Source: Betaproteobacteria bacterium (GTDB lineage Bacteria; Pseudomonadota; Gammaproteobacteria; Burkholderiales; SG8-41). From it: a stretch of DNA of 64,000 nucleotides. The DNA lies in NCBI GenBank assembly GCA_029863175.1, contig JAOTVX010000004.1, positions 62,001 to 126,000 on the forward strand, written 5' to 3'. The notes under the pieces are model-generated. The model searched no databases. It had not been told where the DNA came from and saw only the letters and a list, made by a program, of their open reading frames with translations. Made by a program: the position numbers and the translations under genes. This document shows positions 1-11,091 of the stretch, piece after piece. Each line of letters begins with the position of its first letter. Positions within the stretch are counted from its first letter, which is position 1.

Positions 1-711
1 GAAACGGTCGTCGCTCGCCAGCTCCTGGCGGAAGTCGAAGCGGGTGATGGCCACGTTACGCGCGGGGGCTCCCACGACGCGAAACACCACCTGGGGAGAG
101 CCGGGGTCCACGTCAGGATCGAAGGCGCCATCGGTCAGGAAGTAGATGCGGCCCTGCTCACGGCCTCGAAGCAGCGAGAGCGCCAACGCCAGGGCTTCGC
201 GTGGCCGACCTGCCTCGTCGCCGGGGCGAAGCTGCGCCAGCACCCGCCGCAGCGCATCGCGGTCGGCCTCGAAACCAGTCCTGAGCAGGGCCTTGCGCCC
301 GCTGGTCATCACCAGCATGCGCCCCTCCCGGGGCAGGCCGTCCACGATGTCGGCAGCCTCGGCAAGGGCCTGGTCAAAACGCGTCGTTCCGATTCCCGAT
401 CGCGTCTTCATGCTCGCGCTGACGTCGAGCACGAGCACCGTATCGGCGCCCTCGCTGGCACGGGTCAGCCACTGGGGGCCGGCCAGGGCCAGCCCGAGCA
501 CCAGCGCACTCGCCAGCAACAGTAGCAGGCTCAAGTTCCTGAGCAGCCTGCGCAGCCCGAGTCCGCGCTCGCGGTCCTTCAGCGCTGCCTGCCACAGTGT
601 CGTCGTGGACAGTACCACCCGGCGGCGCCTCGGCCGCAGCAAGTGAAGCGCAATGAGGAGCGGAATGGCCAGAAGCGACAGCAGGGCCACGGGGTAGGCG
701 AGCTGGATCAC
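1..711 (-). CDS. VWA-domain membrane protein, BatA-like (3' end outside window)
   Basis: About 237 residues are visible; the gene runs off the window start. It begins at GTG (711), overlapping the TGA of the upstream DUF58 gene, so the two are translationally coupled. The N-terminus has two hydrophobic segments (about residues 3-20 and 50-70) flanking a basic loop, the BatA N-terminal arrangement. A von Willebrand A domain follows with the metal-site motif DVSAS and later LTDGAFDP. BatA-type proteins are inner-membrane VWA proteins encoded with MoxR ATPases; their biochemical role (aerotolerance, envelope stress or chaperone-like assembly) is not settled. Family assignment is firm, exact role is not. 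Confidence 0.8.
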   Translation of the reverse strand, partial: MIQLAYPVALLSLLAIPLLIALHLLRPRRRRVVLSTTTLWQAALKDRERGLGLRRLLRNLSLLLLLASALVLGLALAGPQWLTRASEGADTVLVLDVSASMKTRSGIGTTRFDQALAEAADIVDGLPREGRMLVMTSGRKALLRTGFEADRDALRRVLAQLRPGDEAGRPREALALALSLLRGREQGRIYFLTDGAFDPDVDPGSPQVVFRVVGAPARNVAITRFDFRQELASDDRF

Positions 712-1619
712 CGCAGATGCGCCCCCTGGCGCAGGTACTTGAGCACCACGTCCTCGAACGCGATGGCGGTGCTCGCACGCAGGTACTCCACGCCGCGCCG
801 GCGACAAAAGCTCTCCATCTCCTGCAGGAGGAGTTCGAGCCGATGCTGATAGAGCCTGCGCAGTTCCGGGTCAACGGTTACTTCCAGTTCGTCCCCGGTT
901 TCCGCATCCACAACACGCAATGCGCCCTCGAGTGGCGGGTCGATTTCCGACTCCGCGAGCAGTTGGATCACCACCACGTCGTGACCTCCGTGGCGCAGCG
1001 CCTCGATGCCATCCTGGGCTTCCCCCGCGCCCAGCAGGTCGGAGATAAGGACCACCAGTCCCGGGTTTCGCGTACGCATTGCGAAGGCGCGCAGAGCCGA
1101 GTCAAAACGGGTCACCCCGGCGCAGGGCAGGTCGCCGAGGAAAGTGAGCAGGCGGGCCATGTGGTGCCGCGTCTTGATGGGGGGCAGGGCCGCACCCAGA
1201 CCCTCGGCGAAGGCGCTCACCCCGACACGATCGAGATTGTGCAGCGCGATGTAGGCGAGCGCCGCGGCCAGTCGCCGCGCGTGATCGAACTTCGACGGCT
1301 CGCCGAAACCCATGCTGGCGCTGGTGTCCACGATCAGGTGCAGCGTAACGTCTTCCTCGGAGGTGTGAAGCTTGAGAAAGAGCTGATCCAGCCGCGAGTA
1401 GATGTTCCAGTCGATGTGCCGGAAGTCGTCACCGGGTCGGTAACGCCTGAAGTCGGAGAATTCGAGCCCTCGCCCACGGTGCGAGGTCGTGTGTTCCCCG
1501 CGCAGCAGACCACGGAAGATCTTCCGCGCCAGCAGCTCGAGCCGCTGCAGCTTGCGCAGGAACTCGTCGTTGAAGACGGGATCGCCGCCGGCGGGTGCGT
1601 TGAGCGACTTCATCGCCAT
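708..1619 (-). CDS. DUF58 domain protein
   Basis: About 303 residues. The DUF58 signature is clear near residues 55-85 (RGLEFSDFRRYRPGDDFRHIDW), followed by a VWA-like fold with DTSASMGFGEP and later LISDLL. DUF58 proteins are usually encoded beside MoxR and BatA/BatB proteins and probably act with them. Start: ATG at 1619 or 1613 (MAMKSLN); neither has a good ribosome-binding site, and a repeat element abuts the start at 1621. The reading frame stays open upstream to 1730 but that part looks non-coding. It overlaps the downstream VWA gene by a few bases. Confidence 0.85.
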   Translation of the reverse strand: MAMKSLNAPAGGDPVFNDEFLRKLQRLELLARKIFRGLLRGEHTTSHRGRGLEFSDFRRYRPGDDFRHIDWNIYSRLDQLFLKLHTSEEDVTLHLIVDTSASMGFGEPSKFDHARRLAAALAYIALHNLDRVGVSAFAEGLGAALPPIKTRHHMARLLTFLGDLPCAGVTRFDSALRAFAMRTRNPGLVVLISDLLGAGEAQDGIEALRHGGHDVVVIQLLAESEIDPPLEGALRVVDAETGDELEVTVDPELRRLYQHRLELLLQEMESFCRRRGVEYLRASTAIAFEDVVLKYLRQGAHLR

Positions 1620-1620
1620 T

Positions 1621-1860
1621 GCTAGCAGTGTGTCGGACTTTGGGTTTCGCGCAGCATCCTGCAGGGCGCCGCCCCCGCGATCTGCAATGCAGGTGGGCGA
1701 CACACTGCTATAGGCAAGAACAGGTTGCAAGCAGTCAACCTGACTGGCTTATCGGTAGAGAATCTACTCATTACAGCCTGTCGGCTCTGACCTGCCCGGG
1801 ATCGACGACCCATGCGTTTCCAACGTCCGTTCATGGGACCAAGTCCGACAGGCTGCTAGC
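1621..1860. repeat. REP-like inverted repeat element between MoxR and DUF58 genes
   Basis: A 240-bp gene-free segment bounded by inverted copies of a 20-bp unit: GCTAGCAGTGTGTCGGACTT at 1621-1640 and, on the other strand, GCTAGCAGCCTGTCGGACTT at 1841-1860. Shorter internal copies lie at 1698-1711 (inverted) and about 1774-1785. The palindromic design and its place inside an otherwise tightly packed operon fit a repetitive extragenic palindrome that inserted or expanded here. No coding potential was seen. It could act as an attenuator or mRNA stabiliser. Confidence 0.65.
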
Positions 1861-2858
<998 letters not shown>

Positions 2859-2862
<4 letters not shown>

Positions 2863-4442
2863 TGCGCTCCTCGCTTGTCGGTTGGTTGCTGTTGCGGGAC
2901 GCGGCCCTGGCTCAGGTTCAGGAAATACCTGCGGACGAACTCCTTGTAATGAGCGGGGTACTGCTCCTTGGAGAGCACCTCCTCCACCTGTGACGCAAAC
3001 TCGCTGCTCATCACTACGTTCTCCACACTCGGCCGACCCGACCTTGGACGGACCTGCGCCTGGGTCACGAACACCTCGCCCTTGCGCGCCTGGCTCTGCG
3101 GCTTCAGGACCGGCCCCGATTGCCCGGGATCAGGGCGAACCGGCGCGCGCTGCCGGTCAAGCGCGACGCTGGAATCACCCTGCGAACCGGAACCCGTAGC
3201 GCCGCGCGTCGTCTCCCTCTCCTGGCGTCCGTCCGCGCCCGCGTTCGCGGCGCCTTTGACACCGCGGTCCTCATCCTCACCCCAGTCCATGTGGACTGCC
3301 GGGCCACGTTCACCGTCGGTCCCGGCGAGCGACTCGCCCAGATTCTCCCGCGCCCGGCGCACCTGCTCGCGCGCGCCTTGCAATTCCTTGCCCTCCTTGC
3401 GCGCACGATCGATCTGCGCGAGCTTCTCCAGCATCTCCCTCAGTCCCTCATTGTCTCCCGACAGGTGGCGTCTCAGGGTGTCTTCCAGATCGCGGCGCGG
3501 GATACCCGAACGCTCGAGGTCGGCGAGGTGCTCGGCCAGCGCGCGGGTGTCGGCGCTGTCCAGGGCGCCACGCTGCATGCGCTCGAGCATCGCCCCCGGG
3601 TCCAAATCCGGCGCGATGGGCGAGCTCTCCTCGCGCAGCGGCCCGATATCAGTCTGGTTCGCCTCCGCCAGCGCCTGCATCCGCTCCTTGTCAAGCGATT
3701 CATCCATCCCACGCAGTTGCCCCAAAGCATCGCCCCGGGTCAGCGCGCCACTTTCCATGCGCGCGCCCAGGCGCTCGAGCTGCGCGGCCTGCCTGGCGCT
3801 GCGTGGCAGCCGGTCACGCCTCGCCCGTTCCTGCATCGCGCGTCCGAACGCGCCAAGGCGCTGGCCCTCGCTCACGACCTGCTCATCCACCTCGTGAGGC
3901 ACCGGCGCTTGCATCCAGTTCAGGTCGATTACGCTCACCAACAGCAGCGCCGTGGCCGCCAGTGGCGACAACCGCCCCCAGCGGTTCACCTGCCACGGAA
4001 ACACCAGCCCGGTGCGCGCCGGGAGCCCCGCCTTGACCGCCTGCACGGCAAGCCGCTCAGCCAGCTTAACGTCGTCGTGCACGGTCATGAACTCCCACGC
4101 CGTGCTCAGGCGCTGCTTCAAATTAAGCGTCAGATCGGCGCGGATGGCGACGTCGAGGGCATCGGGACGCCGCTGCCAGCCCACCAGCAGCGCAAGCGCC
4201 ACCGCGATGATCACCGCCGCGCCGCCGAGCTGCCACGGCGGGTAGGGCAAGGGCACCAGCCGAGCCACCAGCACCGCGAACGTGGCCAGGCCGAGTCCCG
4301 CCAGCAGGCCGCCGAATCCGTGGTCCACGAGCACCTGCAGGCGCCGTGCGCGGGTGAGGGCGACCACGGCCTTGCTTAGGCGCTCCCGGGCCGGACGCGG
4401 GCTGCCAATCCAGAGACTAGGTGCGCTAGCGGCCTGGCTCAT
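2859..4442 (-). CDS. Membrane protein with long charged C-terminal region (DUF4175-like)
   Basis: 527 residues. Two closely spaced transmembrane segments lie at about residues 42-62 and 72-88 and a third near 160-175. They are followed by a long Arg/Glu/Gln-rich, probably helical region (about 195-380) and a low-complexity linker. The arrangement resembles DUF4175-type proteins of MoxR/VWA operons; I do not recognise a catalytic motif. It overlaps the gene before it (ATGA) and the MoxR gene after it (GTGA), so it belongs to the same operon. Function unknown. Confidence 0.75.
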
Positions 4443-5233
4443 GACGTGACTGCCTCACCGACCGCGCCGTCGTCGTGGGGGCCTGCCGTGCCGCGTCGCT
4501 CGCGCAGCAGCAGGCGATGCAGCGCAAGCGTCGCGAGCACGCTGAGTCCCGCGTAGGCCGCCAGGAATACCACTTGGTCGGGTACCTCCGCGAATACCGG
4601 TTGGGTGTCCATGCTCTCACCGAGCGCGCGGGATGTGAACGCGACGTGGCTGGTGAGGGGCGCGAGCCATCCGACGGGAACGTAGACCAGCAGCAAGATC
4701 GCGCGCACGGTAAAGTAACTCTCGCCGCGATGCTGTCCGATCGTGAGGTGTGTGATCGCGCCGCACAACCGGTAGAACAGAGCCTGGACCAGCGCCGCCG
4801 CCAGGCACCACCCGAGCGCGGCCCACTCGCCCCCGGATACCGTGAAGGCCATCAACAGCAGGGGCGAGGAAAGCGCCAGCAGATGCAGGCTGTGAACGAA
4901 CTGTCCCAGCAGGTAGCCACGGAGAACCCGACCCAGACCAAGCGGAGTTGCCAGCGCCCAGTCCCGCAGTCCGTGCTGGCCCGGCAGCACGACCTCCTCG
5001 GCACCCGCACGCAGCGCGAAGTACGCCATGGTGACGCCCACGGCCATGACCACCGCCGCCAGGGTGTGCGGGCCGTGCTGGCTCTGCAGCATCTGCGCCA
5101 CTCCGATCTTGGGCCACCACACGAACAGCACCACCGCCTGCAGCAGCAGCAAGCCGAGATAGTCGAGCTGAGCCTTGCCACACCGGGTGAGCCCGACCAG
5201 AACTTCGGCGACCAGTGGATTGCTTCGCATCAT
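4439..5233 (-). CDS. Polytopic membrane protein, ABC-2 permease-like
   Basis: 264 residues with about six hydrophobic segments and short loops, a layout like ABC-2 type permease subunits, but no ATPase partner is adjacent. The start is ATG at 5233 with AGGA 6 nt upstream, five bases after the stop of the preceding gene. Its reading frame remains open far upstream, but that stretch is antisense/out-of-frame to the real upstream gene. The last four bases overlap the next gene's start. It probably works with the MoxR/VWA membrane complex; the substrate is unknown. Confidence 0.7.
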   Translation of the reverse strand: MMRSNPLVAEVLVGLTRCGKAQLDYLGLLLLQAVVLFVWWPKIGVAQMLQSQHGPHTLAAVVMAVGVTMAYFALRAGAEEVVLPGQHGLRDWALATPLGLGRVLRGYLLGQFVHSLHLLALSSPLLLMAFTVSGGEWAALGWCLAAALVQALFYRLCGAITHLTIGQHRGESYFTVRAILLLVYVPVGWLAPLTSHVAFTSRALGESMDTQPVFAEVPDQVVFLAAYAGLSVLATLALHRLLLRERRGTAGPHDDGAVGEAVTS

Positions 5234-5238
5234 TCGTC

Positions 5239-7344
5239 CTATGGTGCCGCGACGTCCGCCGCGGTACCACGCACCCGGGGCATTTCGGGGCGCTCGAAAT
5301 CGCCATCGCCCAGTTCCAGCGGTCCCGTTCCGGTCGCACCCGCCAACGCATCGCCCGGTAACGCCGCAACCTGGAACGCGACCAGCGCCCGTTCCCGGCG
5401 CGGCCAGCCGGCACTGGCGCCCGCGGGCCGAAACGGGCTCTCCGTATAGCCTATGAGCAGTGCATAGCCCGGGCCGGGATATCCGATTTCGCCCGTCTCC
5501 TGCGACCTGCGCTCGAGCACGATCCGGGTTGGCGCCAGCATTCGCGCCGGAACCCCGGGGGGTGGCCTGAGCACGCGCCGCCAGGATGCCTCGCCCACCT
5601 CGACGCCGTGCGTGCGGCGGATGAGCCCGCGTTCGACCCGCGCACCGGCTGCAATGGACCCGAGCTCGTAGGCGTAGCCGTCGAACACCAGCCACAGGTC
5701 TTTCAGGGTCCGCCCGCTGGCGTTGTCCAGGACGAGCCGCGGCCCCATGGTCTCGTCGTGCACCGAGGCTTCGAGATGAAACGCGATCACGTCTTCCCCC
5801 TCCAGCGCGTGCAGCACGTAGCGTCGCCGGTCCAGCGGCTCGAGGAAGCGCCGTGGTCCCTCGCCGAACACCCAGTCCCCCACATTGCCCTCTCGCTGCG
5901 CCTGGCGGGGAAGGTACAGCACCGGCTCGGCACCGCGGTACTCCAGGCGCAGCGCGCCGCTGCGATTGGCGTACACGCCCAGATCCAGCCCGAGCCGCGC
6001 GTAGATGCTGTTCGGTAACGGCTCGATCACCGCCATCGCCACCGCAGTGGCGCCGCGGGGAAACGCGGCCGGCCCGAATAGCAACCAAGCCGCGGGCGCG
6101 AACAGCACCGGCGCGGCCCAGCTCCAAAGCGGTGCCAGCCAGCGACGCCGCGTCCCGCGCACGGAAAGCCGGTACCCGGCCAGCAGCAGCCCCAGATAGA
6201 GTGCCAGAAAGTAGAGCACCGTGGCAGGCGAGGGGAAATTCGTGGACTCGGCACGGATGAGGGCCGGAAGCGGACTCTCGAGTACCGGTTCTGCCACGCT
6301 CAGGGAGGCCGTTGTCGGTGGCGGCAGGCGCAGGCTGTCTAGCCACAGCTCGCGCATGCCGTCCCAGCGATCGAAGGGATAGCCCGCCACGTCGAAGGTC
6401 AGGTAGAGCACCCGACCGAGTCCGAGCGTGCGCTCCACGATGAGCGCCACTGCGCCCGCGGTTAGACGCGCACGCCCGCGGAAGGCGCCGAGCCGATTAA
6501 CGTGGACGGGGCGCGAGACGTCCAGGGACGCGGAGAAAGCGCCCTGGAGGGCGTCGGCATTCATGCGCGTCATTCCCAGGGGCAGCCCGGGCAGGAGCGC
6601 GGCCAGGCGCGGGCTTCGAAGCAGCGCGTAATCCGGTCCGCCGGACACCGCGAGGATCCCGCCTTGGGCAATCCACTTGTGCAGGGCGTCGAACTGACTT
6701 GCGCTCAGCCGCTCCAGGGACACCCCATGCACCACAATGGCCGCCACAGCGTCGTATCCCCGCCAGTGCACGGGTAGCAGCTCCGGGTGCGGGTAGAGCA
6801 CCCGCAGGCCGTTGGCGGCGCCGTCGTTAAGGTAATCCAGATCCGCATCCCGGCTGAGCACCAGGAGCAAGCGCTCGGCGGCGAAGCGTGCGCGCAGATC
6901 GACCTCCGCTCGTGCCAGCTCCCGCCCGCTCGAGCGCACGCGGATCACCAGCGGATGGGACAACCCCTGCGGGAACACGGTGAACTGCAGGCTCTTGCGA
7001 GAATCCCGGGGGAGCTCCAGCTTGCGCCGGTGGGAGGTGACGAACAGCCGGCCGCGCAGCTCGTCACCACCGGTGACCTGAACCTCCAGCTCCCCGTTCA
7101 GGTCGCCACCGTGATTGGTCACGGTGACGCTCAGAGGGGTCCAGCGCCCGGGCTGGAAGGTGTCGGCGAACCCCACCACCGCGGCAATGTCCACGGCGTC
7201 GGCGGCCATCGCCAGCGGCAGCGCACACAGCAACACGAGCAGCAGGAGGACATCGGCCAGGCGCTGAAGCCGCGACCGCACGCCGCATGCCCGGTGTCGC
7301 CCACGGCGGCCCTGCCCGGTGACCATGTCGCCGTTTGCAACCAT
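5239..7344 (-). CDS. Large exported membrane-anchored protein of the MoxR/VWA operon
   Basis: About 701 residues. An N-terminal signal or anchor helix (about 30-48, ending AMAADA) precedes a periplasmic beta-rich region (DTFQPGRWTPLSVTVTNHGG) and a glutamine-amidotransferase-like Rossmann segment (AAIVVHGVSLERL...GGILAVSGGPDY). Two transmembrane helices follow (about 365-390 and 398-420), then a C-terminal soluble domain. Similar multi-domain proteins occur at the head of MoxR/DUF58/VWA operons; no enzyme activity is established. Start codons at 7344 or 7326 are both possible and neither has a clear ribosome-binding site. First gene of the operon. Confidence 0.7.
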   Translation of the reverse strand: MVANGDMVTGQGRRGRHRACGVRSRLQRLADVLLLLVLLCALPLAMAADAVDIAAVVGFADTFQPGRWTPLSVTVTNHGGDLNGELEVQVTGGDELRGRLFVTSHRRKLELPRDSRKSLQFTVFPQGLSHPLVIRVRSSGRELARAEVDLRARFAAERLLLVLSRDADLDYLNDGAANGLRVLYPHPELLPVHWRGYDAVAAIVVHGVSLERLSASQFDALHKWIAQGGILAVSGGPDYALLRSPRLAALLPGLPLGMTRMNADALQGAFSASLDVSRPVHVNRLGAFRGRARLTAGAVALIVERTLGLGRVLYLTFDVAGYPFDRWDGMRELWLDSLRLPPPTTASLSVAEPVLESPLPALIRAESTNFPSPATVLYFLALYLGLLLAGYRLSVRGTRRRWLAPLWSWAAPVLFAPAAWLLFGPAAFPRGATAVAMAVIEPLPNSIYARLGLDLGVYANRSGALRLEYRGAEPVLYLPRQAQREGNVGDWVFGEGPRRFLEPLDRRRYVLHALEGEDVIAFHLEASVHDETMGPRLVLDNASGRTLKDLWLVFDGYAYELGSIAAGARVERGLIRRTHGVEVGEASWRRVLRPPPGVPARMLAPTRIVLERRSQETGEIGYPGPGYALLIGYTESPFRPAGASAGWPRRERALVAFQVAALPGDALAGATGTGPLELGDGDFERPEMPRVRGTAADVAAP

Positions 7345-7457
7345 GCGCTATTGTAGCGAGCCAGGGACACAAGAATGACCGGCAGCAGCAACGCGCATGA
7401 CAGCCATCAGTAGTCATGCGTAGAGGTTCGTGTTCCATTTAACGAGGGAGAACTGCC

Positions 7458-8726
7458 ATGCAAATTCATGACACACTCACTGCTGATTCACATCGCACGC
7501 GACTTGTCGGATTTCACGATTTGCAGGGACGCGAATCGTTGCAAGTCACCTTGCAGGGCGATTGGTGCTATGTGGGGCATCTTCCGGGATGTCTGCCAAA
7601 CCCGCTTACAGGTATAGCCGAACATAACGGGACTTCGATTCTTGACGTCTCCAACCCCGCAAACCCGAGCCTGATTGCCCATATTCCCGGCGCGCCTCAA
7701 GCGAATTGCCGCGCGGTTCAGGTTATCAACAATCCGCACGACGGCAAGCGCTACCTCGCGCGCAATCACGAAACGGCGTCTGCCCGTAGCTTTCAGATTT
7801 TCGATATCAGTGATCGGGCGCATCCTGTCAAGGTCGCCGACGTCGCGTCGACCCCGGCAGGACCGATGAATCTCGCGCACAAGGGCTGGTGGGACGAATC
7901 CAGCGGGCTTTATTTCGGCTGTGCGAATGAACCGGGATACCGCCCGGGCGGCCATCTGGTGATATGGGATTTTTCCAGCCCCGCAAAACCCAAGTACGTT
8001 ACCAGCCATTGGCTACCCGGCCAGTTGCGAACGGAGCCTGCACCAAACAATAACGGCCTAAACCTGCACCATCCGGTGGTCGACATGCCCAACAAGCGTG
8101 TCTATCTGTCGTACGCCAAGGGCGGCAATGTCGCGGTGCTCGACATCAACAACATCAGCAAGCCCAAACTCATATTCGATTACACGATCGAGCCGCAGTT
8201 CAAGGGCCCGCATACCTCGATGCCTTTATTGGGCATAACGACGCCGAACTTCACGCCCGGCTTCGGCGACGTTCGTGACTTTATTATTGTTTGCAACGAA
8301 GCCAGCGACGCTAAATATCAGGGGCTGGAGGTCCGGTGCATGGTGTTCATGCTCGATGTCACCGCCTGGAACAATCCGATGATGGCTGATATCTTCCGCG
8401 TGCCCGACGGAACGTTTCTGACACACGGCGGGCGATTTGGCCCCCACCAGTTCAACGAGACGCAAGACAACAAGCTCTACCGGCCGCAGGACAACCGGAA
8501 TCTGCTTTATGTCGCGTACTTCAGCGGCGGGTTGCGGGTGCTGGACATTTCTGACCCCTATAACATGAAGGAAATTGGTTACTATATTCCGAAGACGACC
8601 ACAACAACTATTCCACGGCTGAAGACGGTTATACAGACGAATGACGTTGATCTCGATTACCGTGGTCTCGCGTACATTAGCGACCGCGCGGGCACGGGAT
8701 TACACGTGGTTGAATACCTGGGTTGA
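7458..8726 (+). CDS. LVIVD-type beta-propeller protein
   Basis: 422 residues, preceded by GAGGGAG 8 nt before the ATG. It contains repeats of the form TSILDVSNPANPSLIAHI, FQIFDISDRAHPVKVADV, VAVLDINNISKPKLIFDY and LRVLDISDPYNMKEIGYY, the LVIVD/beta-propeller pattern (variable-Leu-Asp-Ile-Ser-Asp-Pro). No signal peptide is evident, suggesting a cytoplasmic location. Such proteins bind partners or small molecules; specific functions are unknown. It stands alone, divergent from the operon on its left. Confidence 0.8.
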   Translation: MQIHDTLTADSHRTRLVGFHDLQGRESLQVTLQGDWCYVGHLPGCLPNPLTGIAEHNGTSILDVSNPANPSLIAHIPGAPQANCRAVQVINNPHDGKRYLARNHETASARSFQIFDISDRAHPVKVADVASTPAGPMNLAHKGWWDESSGLYFGCANEPGYRPGGHLVIWDFSSPAKPKYVTSHWLPGQLRTEPAPNNNGLNLHHPVVDMPNKRVYLSYAKGGNVAVLDINNISKPKLIFDYTIEPQFKGPHTSMPLLGITTPNFTPGFGDVRDFIIVCNEASDAKYQGLEVRCMVFMLDVTAWNNPMMADIFRVPDGTFLTHGGRFGPHQFNETQDNKLYRPQDNRNLLYVAYFSGGLRVLDISDPYNMKEIGYYIPKTTTTTIPRLKTVIQTNDVDLDYRGLAYISDRAGTGLHVVEYLG

Positions 8727-9018
8727 GGGCATCGCCAAGCGCATCGCCCGGCAGGCAAAGCTCGAAGACAACCCGATGTCGCTCGCGGGGGCGCGCTCGT
8801 CCCGCCGCTCGCCAGGGTAGCTTGGTCACTCGTGCGGGCGACCCATGGCGGTGTTTGCGTTGCGATTCCAGCGAGGATTTCAGGTTCGTTCGACACGTAC
8901 TGCCCGATTGCCGCCTCGCATCATGTCTGCGGTCGGCCCGTGGTACTTGTAGAAGCGGCGTTGGGTCTTCTATCCTTCCGACCGTGTTATCGTTGAATTG
9001 ACCCACAAGGAGAGTGTC

Positions 9019-9414
9019 ATGCCATTTTACGAACTCAACGAACTGGAGAAGAAGCATTCCACCGTCAATTCGAAAATCGAGTCCGGAGCCGTTCCCGGGG
9101 AATTCATGAAGTTCGGTATCGTGACCAAGCCGGAAGGTGAAGGGCCTCCGTTGCACGAACACCCGAACGAAGAGCAGTTCAGCGTCATACTTGCCGGCCA
9201 GATGCACTTCGTGCTCGGCGACGAGGACCGCGTGGTCGGCCCCGGCACCCTCATCCATATCCCCAGGAACACGCGTCATCGCTCGCGCCCGGTCAACGGA
9301 CCCGCGACGTTCATCACCGTCAAGAGCCCCTGCGGCAACGGCGAACTGGACCAGGACTACAATCTGCGGGCGGAAGCGAAGGAAATCGAGAAGCTCTATC
9401 CGGGTACGAAGTAG
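9019..9414 (+). CDS. Cupin-domain protein
   Basis: 131 residues. The start is ATG 9019, preceded by AAGGAG with 5-nt spacing, which excludes a start further upstream at 8998. A single conserved beta-barrel cupin is present: motif 1 PLHEHPNEEQFSVILAGQMHF with two His and one Glu metal ligands, motif 2 PGTLIHIPRNTRHR with the fourth ligand. Small single-domain cupins bind metal and act as enzymes or sensors; no substrate can be inferred. No operon partner. Confidence 0.85.
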   Translation: MPFYELNELEKKHSTVNSKIESGAVPGEFMKFGIVTKPEGEGPPLHEHPNEEQFSVILAGQMHFVLGDEDRVVGPGTLIHIPRNTRHRSRPVNGPATFITVKSPCGNGELDQDYNLRAEAKEIEKLYPGTK

Positions 9415-9889
9415 GCACGGGGATGCGCGCAACAGGTCCCAATCCATGATTTCCCCATGTGACGTTTAGGAGAAGATCATGGCGGCGACCGTAGCTTATG
9501 ACGAACTGGCGGAGACCCGAAACCGAAGCCAAGGGGTGACGAAAAATGGTGATAGAAAATAGGGATCAATGATGGTGATGGAAAAGCGCGTTGCCCGCCG
9601 CGGCACCGGTACACATCACCAGCATCTCCATCACTAGTATCTCCATCATCAGTTCCCATCACCAGTTCTGGTGCACGGCCTTTCGCCTTCTGACTTCTGC
9701 CTTCTGCCTTAGGGTAGCCTTCTGACTTCTCACTTGGGGCGCTGGCGCCCCCCTTCTGGTCGCCGTATGATCTTTGGCGGGGAAGGAAGGCTGAGAACCT
9801 ATAGACTGGCTGCTGAGATGCTGGCCTATAAAGTAAAGGCCTCACCCTAGCCCTCTTCACCCATCACTCGTCACGCCTCATCAATTTAA
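9415..9889. repeat. Intergenic low-complexity repeat block
   Basis: A 475-bp space without a convincing gene. It contains short, imperfect tandem words: GTGATGG/CATCACCA motifs (about 9535-9660), repeated CTTCTGCCTT and TTCTGACTTCT (about 9685-9740), and a GC-rich hairpin around GGGGCGCTGGCGCCCC (9736-9751). GTGACGA near 9536 and CATCACTCGTCACGCCTCAT near 9861 form inverted arms around the block. No start site plus protein-like composition was found in any frame. Confidence 0.6.
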
Positions 9890-10882
9890 ATGTCCATCCG
9901 CATCGCCGCGATCGAAGTCGGTCACTGGCACTCGCTGTTCGACGCTGCCTACCTGAAGGCGCTCGTGAAGATGCCGGACGTGCAACTCGCGGGCATCCAG
10001 GACCCGGACCCTGCGCTGGTCGCGCAGCGCGCCGCGCAACTGGGCGGGCCGCCGGTGTTCACCGACTACCGGGAGATGCTGGCAAAGACCAGTCCGGATT
10101 TCGTCGTCGCCCTCGGCCGCCACAACGCGATGGCGGGGATCGCCCATTTTCTGCTCGACGAGGGCTACCCGTTCTTGATGGAAAAGCCGATGGGCCTCGA
10201 TGCGCGGGAGGTGCGCGGCATCGCCGACAGGGCCGCGGCGAAGAAGGCGTTCGCCGCCGTGCCACTGTTCCAGCGCTATCACCCATTCGTCGCCCATGCG
10301 CGGCGCATGATCGCCGACGGCGCTTTCGGCGCTGTGTCGCATTTCCATTTCCGGTCGAATCGCGGAAGCTCGGCGCGCTACGTATCCTGGGGATCGCCGT
10401 GGATGCTCGATCCCGCGGTCGCGGGCGGTGGCTGCCTGCGCAACATCGGTTTGCACGGCATCGACTTGTTCCTTTATCTCACGGGGGAGGATGCCGACGT
10501 GGCGGGCGCTCAGTTGAGTTCGCGCGCGCTTGGCAAGGGCGTGGAGGACTACGCCGCGGTGCTCCTGCACACACCCGGCGGCGTGCTCGGAACGATCGAG
10601 GTCGGAAATACTTTTCCGGGCCAGGGCGCAGACGGGGAATGGAAGCTCGCCGGGCGCGACGCGCTGCTCGTGCAGCAGGGCGGGTCGGTGCGTTGCACGA
10701 CGGTCAAGGGCGAGCAGGAGGTGGCGGAACCGCCGGGCGAACCGCTGCCGGTCGTCGCGGTGCGCGACATCCTTGCGCACTGGCAAAGCGGCCAGCCGCC
10801 GGCGACCGGACCCGAGGACTGCTATCGCGCGATGCGGGTGGTGGACAAGGCCTACTCCGTTGCACGACCGGAAAGCCGGTAA
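9890..10882 (+). CDS. Gfo/Idh/MocA family oxidoreductase
   Basis: 330 residues. The N-terminal Rossmann domain lacks the textbook GxGxxG but keeps the family order. The EKP motif (FLMEKPMG, about residue 101) marks the cofactor-adjacent lysine, and the C-terminal domain carries the GGGCLRNIGLHGIDLFLYL segment typical of sugar or inositol dehydrogenase relatives. It is expected to be a cytoplasmic NAD(P)-dependent dehydrogenase of a sugar or similar polyol. No transporter or kinase partner is nearby, so the substrate is unknown. Confidence 0.88.
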   Translation: MSIRIAAIEVGHWHSLFDAAYLKALVKMPDVQLAGIQDPDPALVAQRAAQLGGPPVFTDYREMLAKTSPDFVVALGRHNAMAGIAHFLLDEGYPFLMEKPMGLDAREVRGIADRAAAKKAFAAVPLFQRYHPFVAHARRMIADGAFGAVSHFHFRSNRGSSARYVSWGSPWMLDPAVAGGGCLRNIGLHGIDLFLYLTGEDADVAGAQLSSRALGKGVEDYAAVLLHTPGGVLGTIEVGNTFPGQGADGEWKLAGRDALLVQQGGSVRCTTVKGEQEVAEPPGEPLPVVAVRDILAHWQSGQPPATGPEDCYRAMRVVDKAYSVARPESR

Positions 10883-11091
10883 TAGGTTTTGCATGCAGCG
10901 GACCAACCTTGTACTCGCGAGTCAGGCAGAACATAAAGTCCGCCGGGAAGCGTCGGCGGTTACGGCGTACCTGCTCGTGAGCCTGCGCGTTTCCACGCCG
11001 TAGAGTGCGGCGATATCCGCGTCTAATTCTGTCGGCTGGCCCCAACCGCAAGTGTCTTCAACCCCGGGTTTTCCAGAAAGGTAACCAGCTC

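Noticed and set aside
4439..6346. A 635-codon frame read as one protein
   Set aside because: Only the last 264 codons (from 5233) look like a membrane protein. The rest overlaps the 5239-7344 gene out of frame and is Arg/Gly/Ala-rich noise.
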